Source: Nanohaloarchaea archaeon PL-Br10_U2g5
GTDB taxonomy: Archaea > Halobacteriota > Halobacteria > Halobacteriales > Haloferacaceae
Direction of reading: 5' to 3'
Length of the DNA: 6,362 nucleotides
Assembly (NCBI GenBank): GCA_001564205.1
Contig: LKMY01000104.1
Location: 1 to 6,362 of the forward strand
The notes beneath the pieces were generated by a model. That model was not told the origin of the DNA. It searched no databases and was given only the letters and a program-made list of their open reading frames with translations. Positions 1-5,340 of the stretch are shown piece by piece; within the stretch, counting starts at the first letter, position 1, and each line of letters begins with the position of its first letter. A program made the translations under genes and the position numbers.

Positions 1-129
1 GGGATAGGAGTAACGGCTGGTTGGCACAGCCAGTAGCCGCCTTTCGAGGCCGCTACAAACCGTAAACATCCCAACCCAGCGGCGCGGTGTCGTGGGAATC
101 TTCGCCCTTCAGGGCGGAGAGGATGTCAA
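1..129 (+). mobile_element. Right end of an IS200/IS605-type (IS1341/tnpB) insertion sequence, partial
   Basis: The first ~129 bases do not belong to any convincing gene and hold a run of stem-loops ending in a terminal hairpin at 100-119 (8 bp stem with one G-U pair, loop TTCA) followed by GGATGTCAAC. From general knowledge, haloarchaeal tnpB-bearing IS200/IS605 elements end in just such a hairpin (a GAATC..CGCCC-loop-GGGCG..GAGGATGTCAA pattern), with no terminal inverted repeats. The tnpB gene, and tnpA if present, would lie off the left edge and read toward the window. The exact boundary is inferred: the cleavage point should be within about 125-130. I saw no remaining TnpB coding sequence, because all three forward frames have stops in the first 65 bases. 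The alternative is a stand-alone structured RNA. Confidence 0.72.
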
Positions 130-148
130 CACTGGTCCTCGTCGGGGC
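1..148 (+). ncRNA. Probable 3' part of a TnpB omega RNA (guide RNA scaffold) plus guide
   Basis: Visible structure, 5' to 3': a hairpin at 17-33 (CTGGTT/AGCCAG with one G-U pair); a long hairpin at 33-56 (five pairs, a C-C mismatch, then four pairs closed by a TTCG tetraloop); a possible long-range pairing of TCCCA at 69-73 with TGGGA at 93-97; and the terminal hairpin at 100-119. In IS200/IS605 elements the transcript of the right end binds TnpB as omega RNA, and the ~16-20 bases just beyond the element act as the guide. Here the guide would be about 129-148, which is antisense to the 3' end of the neighbouring minus-strand gene. The 5' end of the RNA is off the window and the 3' end is a guess. 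Whether an intact TnpB is present is unknown. Confidence 0.6.
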
Positions 149-689
149 CGCTAGCGTCGCTATCGGCGCCGTCACGATCACCGCCGCCGTCGAGTCCGGT
201 CCGACTCCGCATCGCGAGTCCGGCCGCGGCGACGGTTCCGAGAAACCCAACGAGGAAGGCGATCGGCTGGACGACGACGCGTTGAACGACGACCGGACCG
301 GGCTCGCGTGCTATCGTTCGAGTCCAGAACTCGTAGCGTTCGTCCCCGTGGATGACCACCAACAGCCCGTCCCCGAGAACGGGGTCCGTCGGATACTGAA
401 GCGAGTCGACACGGTCGTCTGGATTCGTGACACCGAAGCTGTTCTCCGGCGACTCTTTAGCCCGGTCGAAGGCATCACGGGCGGCAGCATCGAGAGCGTC
501 GTACGCCACGGTCGCGTTATCTACCGCGGTAGCGTCGGCATCGACGACCGGTGACCCGTCGTCGATCGGCTGTACGGTGTGAGTGTACGCCGGATCAGGC
601 TCGCCAATCGTCACCGGGAGGTACAGCGGGTTCGCCATCAGGAGGACGCCGACGGCGACGAGGCCGGCGATCGCGAGCCGGGTGCGCAT
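126..689 (-). CDS. Two-segment membrane protein of unknown function
   Basis: 187 residues. I do not recognise a named function; it resembles small conserved haloarchaeal membrane proteins. It starts with the positively charged MRTR, then a hydrophobic stretch (about 5-23) that could be a membrane anchor or uncleaved signal. A polar acidic domain (24-137), probably outside the cell, includes a segment around YDALDAAARDAFDRA (63-77). A second hydrophobic segment follows (about 138-160), then RSR and a Gly/Asp-rich acidic tail that is probably cytoplasmic. The open frame continues upstream to 1421, but only the ATG at 689 is preceded by a Shine-Dalgarno sequence (GAAGGAGG, 3 bases upstream), and the longer frame runs antisense through the hydrolase gene. 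The TGA stop (126-128) lies inside the insertion-sequence end, so the last residues, including the terminal Cys, may not be native. Transcription is divergent from the hydrolase gene. Confidence 0.8.
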   Translation of the reverse strand: MRTRLAIAGLVAVGVLLMANPLYLPVTIGEPDPAYTHTVQPIDDGSPVVDADATAVDNATVAYDALDAAARDAFDRAKESPENSFGVTNPDDRVDSLQYPTDPVLGDGLLVVIHGDERYEFWTRTIAREPGPVVVQRVVVQPIAFLVGFLGTVAAAGLAMRSRTGLDGGGDRDGADSDASGPDEDQC

Positions 690-692
690 ACG

Positions 693-700
693 CCTCCTTC
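693..700 (-). promoter_or_regulatory. Strong Shine-Dalgarno site for the two-segment membrane protein
   Basis: Read on the minus strand, GAAGGAGG sits three bases before the ATG at 689. It matches the archaeal anti-Shine-Dalgarno well and fixes the start, cutting off the long upstream open frame. It stands out because the other genes in the window lack a recognisable site and appear leaderless or nearly so. Confidence 0.75.
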
Positions 701-810
701 GACCGGGCGCCGCTTGAGGCTTTCCGCCCGGTTCGCGTTCTTCGGCCGGCTCAGCGCTACCCGCCGACGTCGCGCAAGAGGGCGTGTGCGCTCCGGGACC
801 GGAGACGCGG

Positions 811-818
811 TTTATATA
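811..818 (+). promoter_or_regulatory. TATA box of the TatD-like hydrolase gene
   Basis: TTTATATA lies 24 bases before the ATG at 843 and matches the haloarchaeal TATA consensus (TTTAWA-like) in otherwise GC-rich DNA. With archaeal spacing of about 22-27 bases to the transcription start, the mRNA would begin at or within a few bases of the start codon, giving a leaderless transcript. A purine-rich stretch (GGAGACGCGG) just upstream is in the position of a BRE. Confidence 0.8.
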
Positions 819-842
819 CGGCGTCCGGACGGACGGTGGGCT

Positions 843-1691
843 ATGACCGACGACCTCGACACGCCGGTACTCGACAACCACATACACCTCGATCCGCGTC
901 ACGGTCGGGGCGTCGACGCGGTCGAGGAGTTCGTCCGTCTCGGTGGCACGCACCTGCTCGTGGTGAACAAGCCGTCGTGGCATCTCGGCGTCGAGCCCGA
1001 CGAGCCCGCAGACTTCCGTCCCGTCTTCGAGGAGACGATCGACGCTGTCGCGACCGCGAACGAGGTCCTTCCGGGCCGCGCGTGGCCCGTCCTCGGCGTC
1101 CACCCCGGACTGATAACTCGACTCGTCGACGAGCGCGGCTTCGCTCCCGCGGTGGCCCGCGACCTCATGTGTGGCGGACTCGACGTCGCTAGCGAGTTCG
1201 TCGACGACGACGAGGCGCTCGCGCTGAAGTCGGGCCGGCCTCACTACGACGTGAGCGACGCAGTGTGGGACGCCTCGAACGCCGTCACTCGCCACGCGTT
1301 CGAGCTGGGCGCCGACCTCGACTGCGCCGTGCAGCTCCACACGGAGGCCACCGAGGACCTGACCGACCTCGCCGCGGTCGCCGAGGACGCCGGGCTCGAT
1401 CCCTCGCGAGTGGTGAAACACTACGCGGCCGGCCGTTTGAAGGGACTCACCCCGAGCGTGATGAGCAGAAAGGATCGGTTGGAACGGGCCGCGGCGTCAG
1501 GCGAGCCGTTCATCATGGAGACCGATTTCGTCGACGATCCGGAGAAGCCCGGGATGGTGCTCGGTCCGAAGACGGTCCCGCGTCGCGTCCGCTGGCTCCT
1601 CGGAAACGGACACGACGAGGCGGTCCGCCGTGCGCACGTCGAAACCCCCGCCGCAGTGTACGGGATCGACACGGAAGCAACGGTGGAGTAG
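843..1691 (+). CDS. TatD-like metal-dependent hydrolase (COG1099-type, TIM barrel)
   Basis: 282 residues, the usual size for TatD-like amidohydrolase-fold enzymes, which hydrolyse phosphoester or amide bonds using one or two divalent metals; the substrate of the archaeal COG1099 branch is not known to me. Visible metal-site motifs in barrel order are HIH at 13-15 near the N-terminus, GVHPG at 85-89, QLHTE with His166, VKHY with His193, and METD ending in Asp228. The GTHLLVVNKPSWH segment (35-47) is characteristic of the archaeal COG1099 group. At the place where TatD has a Gly-Glu-Ile-Gly metal-bridging glutamate, this protein reads LKSGRPH (128-134), so that glutamate seems absent. The ATG at 843 is chosen because a TATA box lies 24 bases upstream; an open frame from 579 runs antisense through the neighbouring gene and the promoter. 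The protein is cytoplasmic (no signal). It is followed after 137 bases by the DUF2150 gene on the same strand. Confidence 0.88.
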   Translation: MTDDLDTPVLDNHIHLDPRHGRGVDAVEEFVRLGGTHLLVVNKPSWHLGVEPDEPADFRPVFEETIDAVATANEVLPGRAWPVLGVHPGLITRLVDERGFAPAVARDLMCGGLDVASEFVDDDEALALKSGRPHYDVSDAVWDASNAVTRHAFELGADLDCAVQLHTEATEDLTDLAAVAEDAGLDPSRVVKHYAAGRLKGLTPSVMSRKDRLERAAASGEPFIMETDFVDDPEKPGMVLGPKTVPRRVRWLLGNGHDEAVRRAHVETPAAVYGIDTEATVE

Positions 1692-1791
1692 ACGCCGACG
1701 AAGCGGCCGTCCATGTGACCGGGAGACCAACGGCTGAACCGCCGAATCTCGTCATTCCGGAGTGTGAAACGGTCTCGCGGGGCGATCGATA

Positions 1792-1804
1792 GGAAAAGCA
1801 TTTG
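1792..1804 (+). promoter_or_regulatory. Possible weak promoter of the DUF2150 gene
   Basis: The AT-rich stretch GGAAAAGCATTTG is centred about 30 bases before the ATG at 1829, the right distance for a TATA element of a leaderless or short-leader transcript. It is a poor match to the TATA consensus, and read-through from the hydrolase gene is also possible because no clear terminator separates the two. Confidence 0.3.
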
Positions 1805-1828
1805 AGTAGTCCGGGCGACGATAAGCAC

Positions 1829-2407
1829 ATGACCGACGACGACGCCGTTGAAACGTTTTATACGGACGAACGCTGGCAGAACTGGCTCGACCGGCTCGAG
1901 GAGGAGGATCTCGACCCTGAGAACGAAGACTCCGCTCGGCTGCTGTTGAACCTCCAAGACGACGCGGCGATCGCCGTCGTGAAAGTGCTCGGAGCGTTCG
2001 ACGAGGAGCGTATCGACGACGAGCGCGCGGTCGAGGAGCTCGGCGAGATACGAGAGATCGTGCTCGCAGAGGTCGAGTTCGACGACGAGGACAAGATTAT
2101 GCTGATCGACGGGGTCCAGACCTCACTCATCCCCGTGTTCTATGCGGCCGAGGAGTACGTCGTCGGCGGCGTCGTCGAGGGCGACGTGACCGAGTTCGTG
2201 CACGCGGCCGCCGACGCCGAGGCCGAGGAGGACCTCGACGCCGCACTCGGCTACATCGTCCAGGCCGGAACGCGCGTCATCGACGGCGAAGCGCTCAACA
2301 TCGAGCTCGTCGAGGAGTTAGAGTACGGACTCGTCTCCGAGTGGGTCAACGGGCTCGACTCGCTGCAGTCGGCCATCGAGGATCCGGAAGTCGTCGAAGA
2401 AGACTGA
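1829..2407 (+). CDS. DUF2150 family protein
   Basis: 192 residues, soluble, very acidic and largely helical in appearance, with no membrane segment or signal. It matches the haloarchaeal DUF2150 family as I know it: an N-terminal FYTDERWQNWLDRLEEED block (10-27), DPENEDSARLLLNLQDDAA (29-47), then a middle segment EIREIVLAEVEF and MLIDGVQTSL (91-100), an alanine/glutamate-rich helix (125-140), GYIVQAGTRVIDGE (141-154) and a conserved C-terminal EYGLVSEWVNGLDSLQSA (165-182). The function of the family is unknown. No catalytic motif is visible, so a structural, regulatory or scaffold role is as likely as an enzymatic one. The ATG at 1829 is preferred over the in-frame TTG at 1802 because the protein then begins at the family's usual N-terminus and the TTG overlaps the probable promoter. 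It is followed by a T6 terminator. Confidence 0.88.
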   Translation: MTDDDAVETFYTDERWQNWLDRLEEEDLDPENEDSARLLLNLQDDAAIAVVKVLGAFDEERIDDERAVEELGEIREIVLAEVEFDDEDKIMLIDGVQTSLIPVFYAAEEYVVGGVVEGDVTEFVHAAADAEAEEDLDAALGYIVQAGTRVIDGEALNIELVEELEYGLVSEWVNGLDSLQSAIEDPEVVEED

Positions 2408-2431
2408 CGGCGGCAGCCAATACGGTCTGCG

Positions 2432-2437
2432 TTTTTT
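2432..2437 (+). terminator. T6 transcription terminator after the DUF2150 gene
   Basis: A TTTTTT run begins 24 bases after the TGA stop, in GC-rich surroundings. Archaeal termination relies mainly on such U-tracts and needs no hairpin. It lies in the 89-base gap between two converging genes; no comparable T-run is seen on the minus strand for the DUF63 gene. Confidence 0.6.
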
Positions 2438-2496
2438 CGGCTCGTCGCGTCCACCGTTCTGTCCACCAGATTCGTTCTTTCAGGAGCGTCGGCGAT

Positions 2497-3351
2497 TCAT
2501 CCCGTTACGGAGAACAGTAACAGGTTGTGCGCCGCGGGCCCGAGCCCGACTGCCGCGATGAACCCTAACAGGAGGTATCCCTCTGCGGGCGCCTCTCGGA
2601 CGTGTTCGGCGAACAGCCAGACGATGACGCTCGCGACGGCGAGCTTCAGCGAAAGGAACACCCACCCCTCGCCGAGCAGCGGGACCGGTGGAATCCCGCT
2701 GAGCTCGAGGATGACCCGCGATATCGGCGTTCGCTCGCCGAACCCGAGTCGGGTCACCCCGATCGCGGTCGAGACGCCGTCGAGCGCGTGTCCGAAGACG
2801 GTGAGGGCGCCGACACCGCCGGTGATCGCGGCCGCCGGCCACAGACGTGTCAGACCGACCCAGACGACCGCCGCGATCGGGACGGTCACCACGAGCGCGA
2901 CGGCCGACCAGAACACGCCCGTATCCGAGACGCCGCCGGCGACCGCGACGGCAACGACGGGAACGAGAAGCAGCGCGCCGACCGCTGCGAGCACGAGTGG
3001 GACGCGTGTCGCTGGCGGATCAGTCACGGCACGGCTGTCATCGGTTTCGTCGGCGATGGCGTCCGCGGCGAGCCACGTCGCTCCCGCGAGGAGGCCGACC
3101 GTGAGATACACCGTCGGAGAGCCGGCGAACGGAGCGAGAACAGACGGCAGCCCGTCGACGACATACAACACGTGCGTCGCCGAGCCGAGCACCATCCACG
3201 GAGCGAGCGCGAGGACGTGACGCTCGGTGACTGTCGGAGTCTGACGACGGAGGGCGACGGCGACGGCGCCGGCTGCGAACAGGACGATAACGAGATACGG
3301 GACGGGCGGGAGCGTGGTTCCGTCGGGGAGCAGCGGGAGCGTCTCGATCAT
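2497..3351 (-). CDS. DUF63 family multi-pass membrane protein
   Basis: 284 residues from the ATG at 3351 (a GTG at 3354 would add one). Hydrophobic segments lie at about 17-35, 46-64, 80-97, 117-138, 148-167, 172-190, 229-248 and 258-275, giving seven or eight membrane spans. It matches the archaeal DUF63 family by the block VFGHALDGVSTAIGV (186-200), the LGFGERTPISRVILE loop (203-217), PLLGEGWVFLSLKL (225-238), and the C-terminal GLGPAAHNLLLF (270-281). Family function is not established; polar residues within spans (His, Asp in FGHALD; His-Asn near the end) suggest an intramembrane active or transport site, which is inference. There is no Shine-Dalgarno site. The start overlaps the TGA of the upstream stress-protein gene by one base (TGATG) or by four if GTG is used, which implies translational coupling in a two-gene operon. 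Confidence 0.88.
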   Translation of the reverse strand: MIETLPLLPDGTTLPPVPYLVIVLFAAGAVAVALRRQTPTVTERHVLALAPWMVLGSATHVLYVVDGLPSVLAPFAGSPTVYLTVGLLAGATWLAADAIADETDDSRAVTDPPATRVPLVLAAVGALLLVPVVAVAVAGGVSDTGVFWSAVALVVTVPIAAVVWVGLTRLWPAAAITGGVGALTVFGHALDGVSTAIGVTRLGFGERTPISRVILELSGIPPVPLLGEGWVFLSLKLAVASVIVWLFAEHVREAPAEGYLLLGFIAAVGLGPAAHNLLLFSVTG

Positions 3352-3800
3352 CACACCGACAGCACGGGCTGGCTCGCGTAGAGGAGTACGTACTCCGCCG
3401 CTTTCCCGAGCACCCGTCCGGGATCACCGGTGACGGGTTCGCGAGGAACGACGATGAAATCCGATTCGAGCTCCTCGGCGGTGTCGAGGACGACGCTGCC
3501 GGGATGAACCGTCTTCACGCTCGTGGAGAAGCCGTACGCGATGGAGTTACTGTGGCCGACGCCCGCGGTCTCGGCCCGCTCGGCGACGGAGTCGGTGAAC
3601 GCCTCGGTGTCGTCGGCGACGTCATCCTTGTCGACGACGCCACGATCGATGCCGCGGACGACGTCCTCGTCTAACACGTATAAGGCGTGGACGACCGCCT
3701 CGTACTCGGAAGCGATAGTGATCGCGTAGTCGACCGCCTCGTGAGATTCCTCGCTACCGTCCACGGGCACGAGGACGAGATCGATGTCGAGATCGGTCAT
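3351..3800 (-). CDS. Universal stress protein (UspA family)
   Basis: 149 residues, the normal length of a single Usp domain, cytoplasmic. The N-terminus has the family strand and loop LVLVPVDGSEESHEAVDYAI (8-27) with the conserved Asp14, then HALYVLDED (38-46), and it ends with the typical DFIVVPRE...AEYVLLYASQPVLSV (114-149). In ATP-binding Usps the C-terminal loop reads G-2x-G-9x-G-(S/T). Here the loop is shorter (G125-D-P-G128-R-V-L-G132) and the phosphate-binding Ser/Thr is Lys133. ATP binding may therefore be lost or changed; Usp subfamilies without ATP binding are known. The ATG at 3800 is the only reasonable start, with a TATA-like TTTTTGAA about 27 bases upstream. It is the first gene of an operon with the DUF63 membrane protein, whose start overlaps this stop, so the two may act together, for example at the membrane under stress (inference). 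Confidence 0.9.
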   Translation of the reverse strand: MTDLDIDLVLVPVDGSEESHEAVDYAITIASEYEAVVHALYVLDEDVVRGIDRGVVDKDDVADDTEAFTDSVAERAETAGVGHSNSIAYGFSTSVKTVHPGSVVLDTAEELESDFIVVPREPVTGDPGRVLGKAAEYVLLYASQPVLSV

Positions 3801-3822
3801 GTTTCAGTGGTCGGTGGGGGAG

Positions 3823-3831
3823 TTCAAAAAG
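3823..3831 (-). promoter_or_regulatory. T-rich element: promoter of the usp gene and likely terminator of the methylase gene
   Basis: Read on the minus strand this is CTTTTTGAA, centred about 27 bases upstream of the usp ATG at 3800, the spacing expected for a TATA element of a leaderless message. The same T5 run lies about 35 bases downstream of the methyltransferase stop and could end that transcript. The gap between the two genes is only 64 bases, so both signals must be packed here. The match to the TATA consensus is moderate. Confidence 0.45.
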
Positions 3832-3864
3832 CCCGCCCCATGCGGCTGACGACGCTCTCCGAGA

Positions 3865-4785
3865 TCAGAATCCCGAGAGCTCGCGCTGGCCGGTCGCTTC
3901 TCGTTCGTCCGGCGGGACGTTCGTCGCAACGATCTCGTCGACCTCGTCTCGACCGTCGGCGTCGCTGTTTATCGCTCGCGTCGCGCTCTCGTGGTCGACG
4001 AAAAAGCCCGCTTCGGTGTACGGCTCGTACATCACGCCGCTGTTGCTGAGCACGACTGAGACCCCGTTGTCGCCGAGTTCGCTCGCGACGTCGAGGAGCC
4101 GGCGCTGGTCCTCGCGGTCGAACCCGTCGGCGCTGTACTCGTTGAAGCTCGCGGTCGCGCTCATCGGCTCGTACGGTGGATCAAAGTAGACGAGGTCCCC
4201 TGGCTCGGCCGCAGTGAGCACGTACGCGAAATCGTCGTTGCGGATCGTCGCGTCCGTGAGTATCGCGCTCGCGCGGCGAACTCGGTCGCGCTGCACCCAG
4301 TCGGGGTTCGCGTATCGTCCGATCGGGACGTTGAACCCCCCGTCGGCGTTCTCGCGGTAGAGCCCGTTGTAACAGGTTCGGTTGAGATACAAGAGGAGTG
4401 CCGCCTCCTCGAGCGGGTCGAACTCGTCCGCGTAGGGGCGACTGTTGAACCGCGCGCGCTGCTGGTAGTAGTAACACTCCACGGCGCGGCCGCGAGCCGT
4501 TTCTTCGGCGAACGCGAGCGAGGGGTCCGGGTCGGCCGCAGGATCGTCGAACGACGCGAGTCGGTCGATGAGCGCTTCGGGCCGGTCACGAACCTGCTCG
4601 TAGAAGTTCACTAACCGCGGGTTTGCGTCGTTGATCGTCGCGCCAGCGGGTTCCAGGTCGAAAAAGAGCGCGCCACCACCGACGAACGGCTCGTGGTACC
4701 GGTCGTACTCGGACGGAAAACGGGCATACAGCTCGTCGAGAAGCTGTCGTTTCCCGCCGGCCCACTTCAGAATCGGCTCGGCCAT
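3865..4785 (-). CDS. dam: DNA adenine methyltransferase (Dam/D12 class)
   Basis: 306 residues, slightly longer than E. coli Dam. It transfers a methyl group from S-adenosylmethionine to N6 of adenine in DNA. The motif order is that of alpha-class enzymes: motif X KWAGGK (7-12), the SAM-binding motif I EPFVGGGALFF (32-42), acidic NDANPRL (52-58), then the target-recognition region (about 60-190) containing YYYQQRARFN (105-114) and YLNRTCYNGLYREN (133-146), which is strongly conserved in the Dam/D12 family, the catalytic motif IV DPPY (202-205), and LSNS (246-249). All key residues seem present, so it should be active. GATC is the likely target from the family, but D12 enzymes with other targets exist. 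No restriction endonuclease gene is visible on either side, so it is probably an orphan methylase. The ATG at 4785 follows a TATA box at 4814-4820. The last ~20 residues are a polar tail. Confidence 0.92.
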   Translation of the reverse strand: MAEPILKWAGGKRQLLDELYARFPSEYDRYHEPFVGGGALFFDLEPAGATINDANPRLVNFYEQVRDRPEALIDRLASFDDPAADPDPSLAFAEETARGRAVECYYYQQRARFNSRPYADEFDPLEEAALLLYLNRTCYNGLYRENADGGFNVPIGRYANPDWVQRDRVRRASAILTDATIRNDDFAYVLTAAEPGDLVYFDPPYEPMSATASFNEYSADGFDREDQRRLLDVASELGDNGVSVVLSNSGVMYEPYTEAGFFVDHESATRAINSDADGRDEVDEIVATNVPPDEREATGQRELSGF

Positions 4786-4813
4786 TCGATATCGTGCATC
4801 TCCGGCGGTGGGA

Positions 4814-4820
4814 GATAAAG
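4814..4820 (-). promoter_or_regulatory. TATA box of the adenine methyltransferase gene
   Basis: On the minus strand CTTTATC is centred 32 bases before the ATG at 4785, predicting transcription from about 4790 with a leader of only a few bases. It means the methylase can be transcribed on its own rather than only by read-through from the regulator gene upstream. Confidence 0.6.
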
Positions 4821-4863
4821 CTCTCGGGCGAACGACGGGACTAATGAGCCCGATGTCAACGAA

Positions 4864-4881
4864 GACGCCGACAGCGGCGTC
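4864..4881 (-). terminator. Perfect inverted repeat between the regulator and methylase genes
   Basis: GACGCCG and CGGCGTC form a perfect 7 bp stem with a 4-base loop. On the minus strand it lies about 43 bases after the regulator's stop and is followed by TTCGTT, only a weak T-run. It could be a transcript-end hairpin or a protein-binding palindrome, located about 45 bases upstream of the methylase TATA box. In GC-rich DNA such short stems also occur by chance. Confidence 0.35.
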
Positions 4882-4923
4882 GACTCCGCGAACCCGGTCG
4901 CGACGACGAGATCGCCGAATCGA

Positions 4924-5226
4924 TCAGTCGTCCGCCGGCTCCCCGTCCGGGGTGGGGAGATCTGCGACGTGGGCGGCCGCCTCGTCGAAGTTCGGGCCGG
5001 GGCGAATCGTTCCATTCTCCCGATCCCACTCGATGTATCCCGCCTCCGCGAGTGCAGGGAGGTGGTTCTCACGGAGTTCAGCGGCTATCTCTTCGGAGCG
5101 TCCCCGAAGCCGAAGGTCATCGACCGTCTCGACCGTCCCGTCGACAAGTCCCGCGATGACCCGTCGCTTCCCCGGCTCCGTGGGCGCTATCGTTGGCGAG
5201 GAAGATCCGTGATATGTTGATGCCAT
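4924..5226 (-). CDS. Winged-helix-like (ArsR/DUF7344-type) transcriptional regulator
   Basis: 100 residues, acidic. The core (18-76) reads as a short haloarchaeal helix-turn-helix domain: PGKRRVIAGLVDG (helix 1), a linker VDDLRLRGRSEEIAAEL, then LRENHLPALAEAGYIEWDRENGTI (51-74), in which NHLPALAEAG is the hallmark of this group and is followed by the two-stranded wing. The tail continues with RPGPNFDEA and an acidic end. No ligand-binding or sensor domain is present and no metal-binding cysteines are seen. An in-frame GTG/ATG-type extension reaches 5322, but the ATG at 5226 is chosen because a TATA box lies at 5261-5268, inside that extension, and because the domain is complete without it. 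The gene is 138 bases upstream of the methylase on the same strand; it may regulate itself or the methylase, but nothing in the sequence proves this. The subfamily name is from memory. Confidence 0.78.
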   Translation of the reverse strand: MASTYHGSSSPTIAPTEPGKRRVIAGLVDGTVETVDDLRLRGRSEEIAAELRENHLPALAEAGYIEWDRENGTIRPGPNFDEAAAHVADLPTPDGEPADD

Positions 5227-5260
5227 GAAGAACTCGTGTGTACTGATACCGCTGCCGTGG

Positions 5261-5268
5261 AATAAAAC
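5261..5268 (-). promoter_or_regulatory. TATA box of the winged-helix regulator gene
   Basis: On the minus strand GTTTTATT lies about 39 bases before the ATG at 5226, predicting a transcript start near 5239 and a leader of about 12 bases without a Shine-Dalgarno site. It stands out in the 114-base gap behind the actin-like gene and supports separate transcription of the regulator. Confidence 0.55.
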
Positions 5269-5340
5269 TATGGGGCGGAGCGGTTCGAAACGTCCGACTG
5301 ACAGGCGTTCACCCCCGCTCACCGCGTGATCGGTGGCCGG

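Noticed and set aside
87..554. A plus-strand open frame beginning in the insertion-sequence end.
   Set aside because: It is antisense to the membrane protein, lacks recognisable motifs, and starts inside the structured RNA region.
579..842. A plus-strand N-terminal extension of the hydrolase starting at 579.
   Set aside because: It crosses the TATA box at 811-818, overlaps the opposite-strand gene, and is Arg-rich low-complexity sequence unlike the family's N-terminus.
690..1421. A long minus-strand open frame extending the membrane protein gene upstream to 1421 (431 residues).
   Set aside because: The extension is antisense to the well-supported hydrolase gene, has no family features, and a strong Shine-Dalgarno site marks the ATG at 689.
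2602..3381. A 259-residue plus-strand open frame opposite the DUF63 gene.
   Set aside because: It is an Arg/Asp-rich antisense shadow typical of GC-rich DNA; the minus strand encodes a clear membrane protein with family motifs.
4631..5212. A 193-residue plus-strand open frame spanning the methylase start and the regulator gene.
   Set aside because: It is Ser/Arg-rich antisense sequence that crosses two minus-strand genes and their promoter region.
5227..5322. An upstream extension of the regulator to 5322.
   Set aside because: It contains the TATA box at 5261-5268 and adds no domain; the ATG at 5226 gives the complete helix-turn-helix core.
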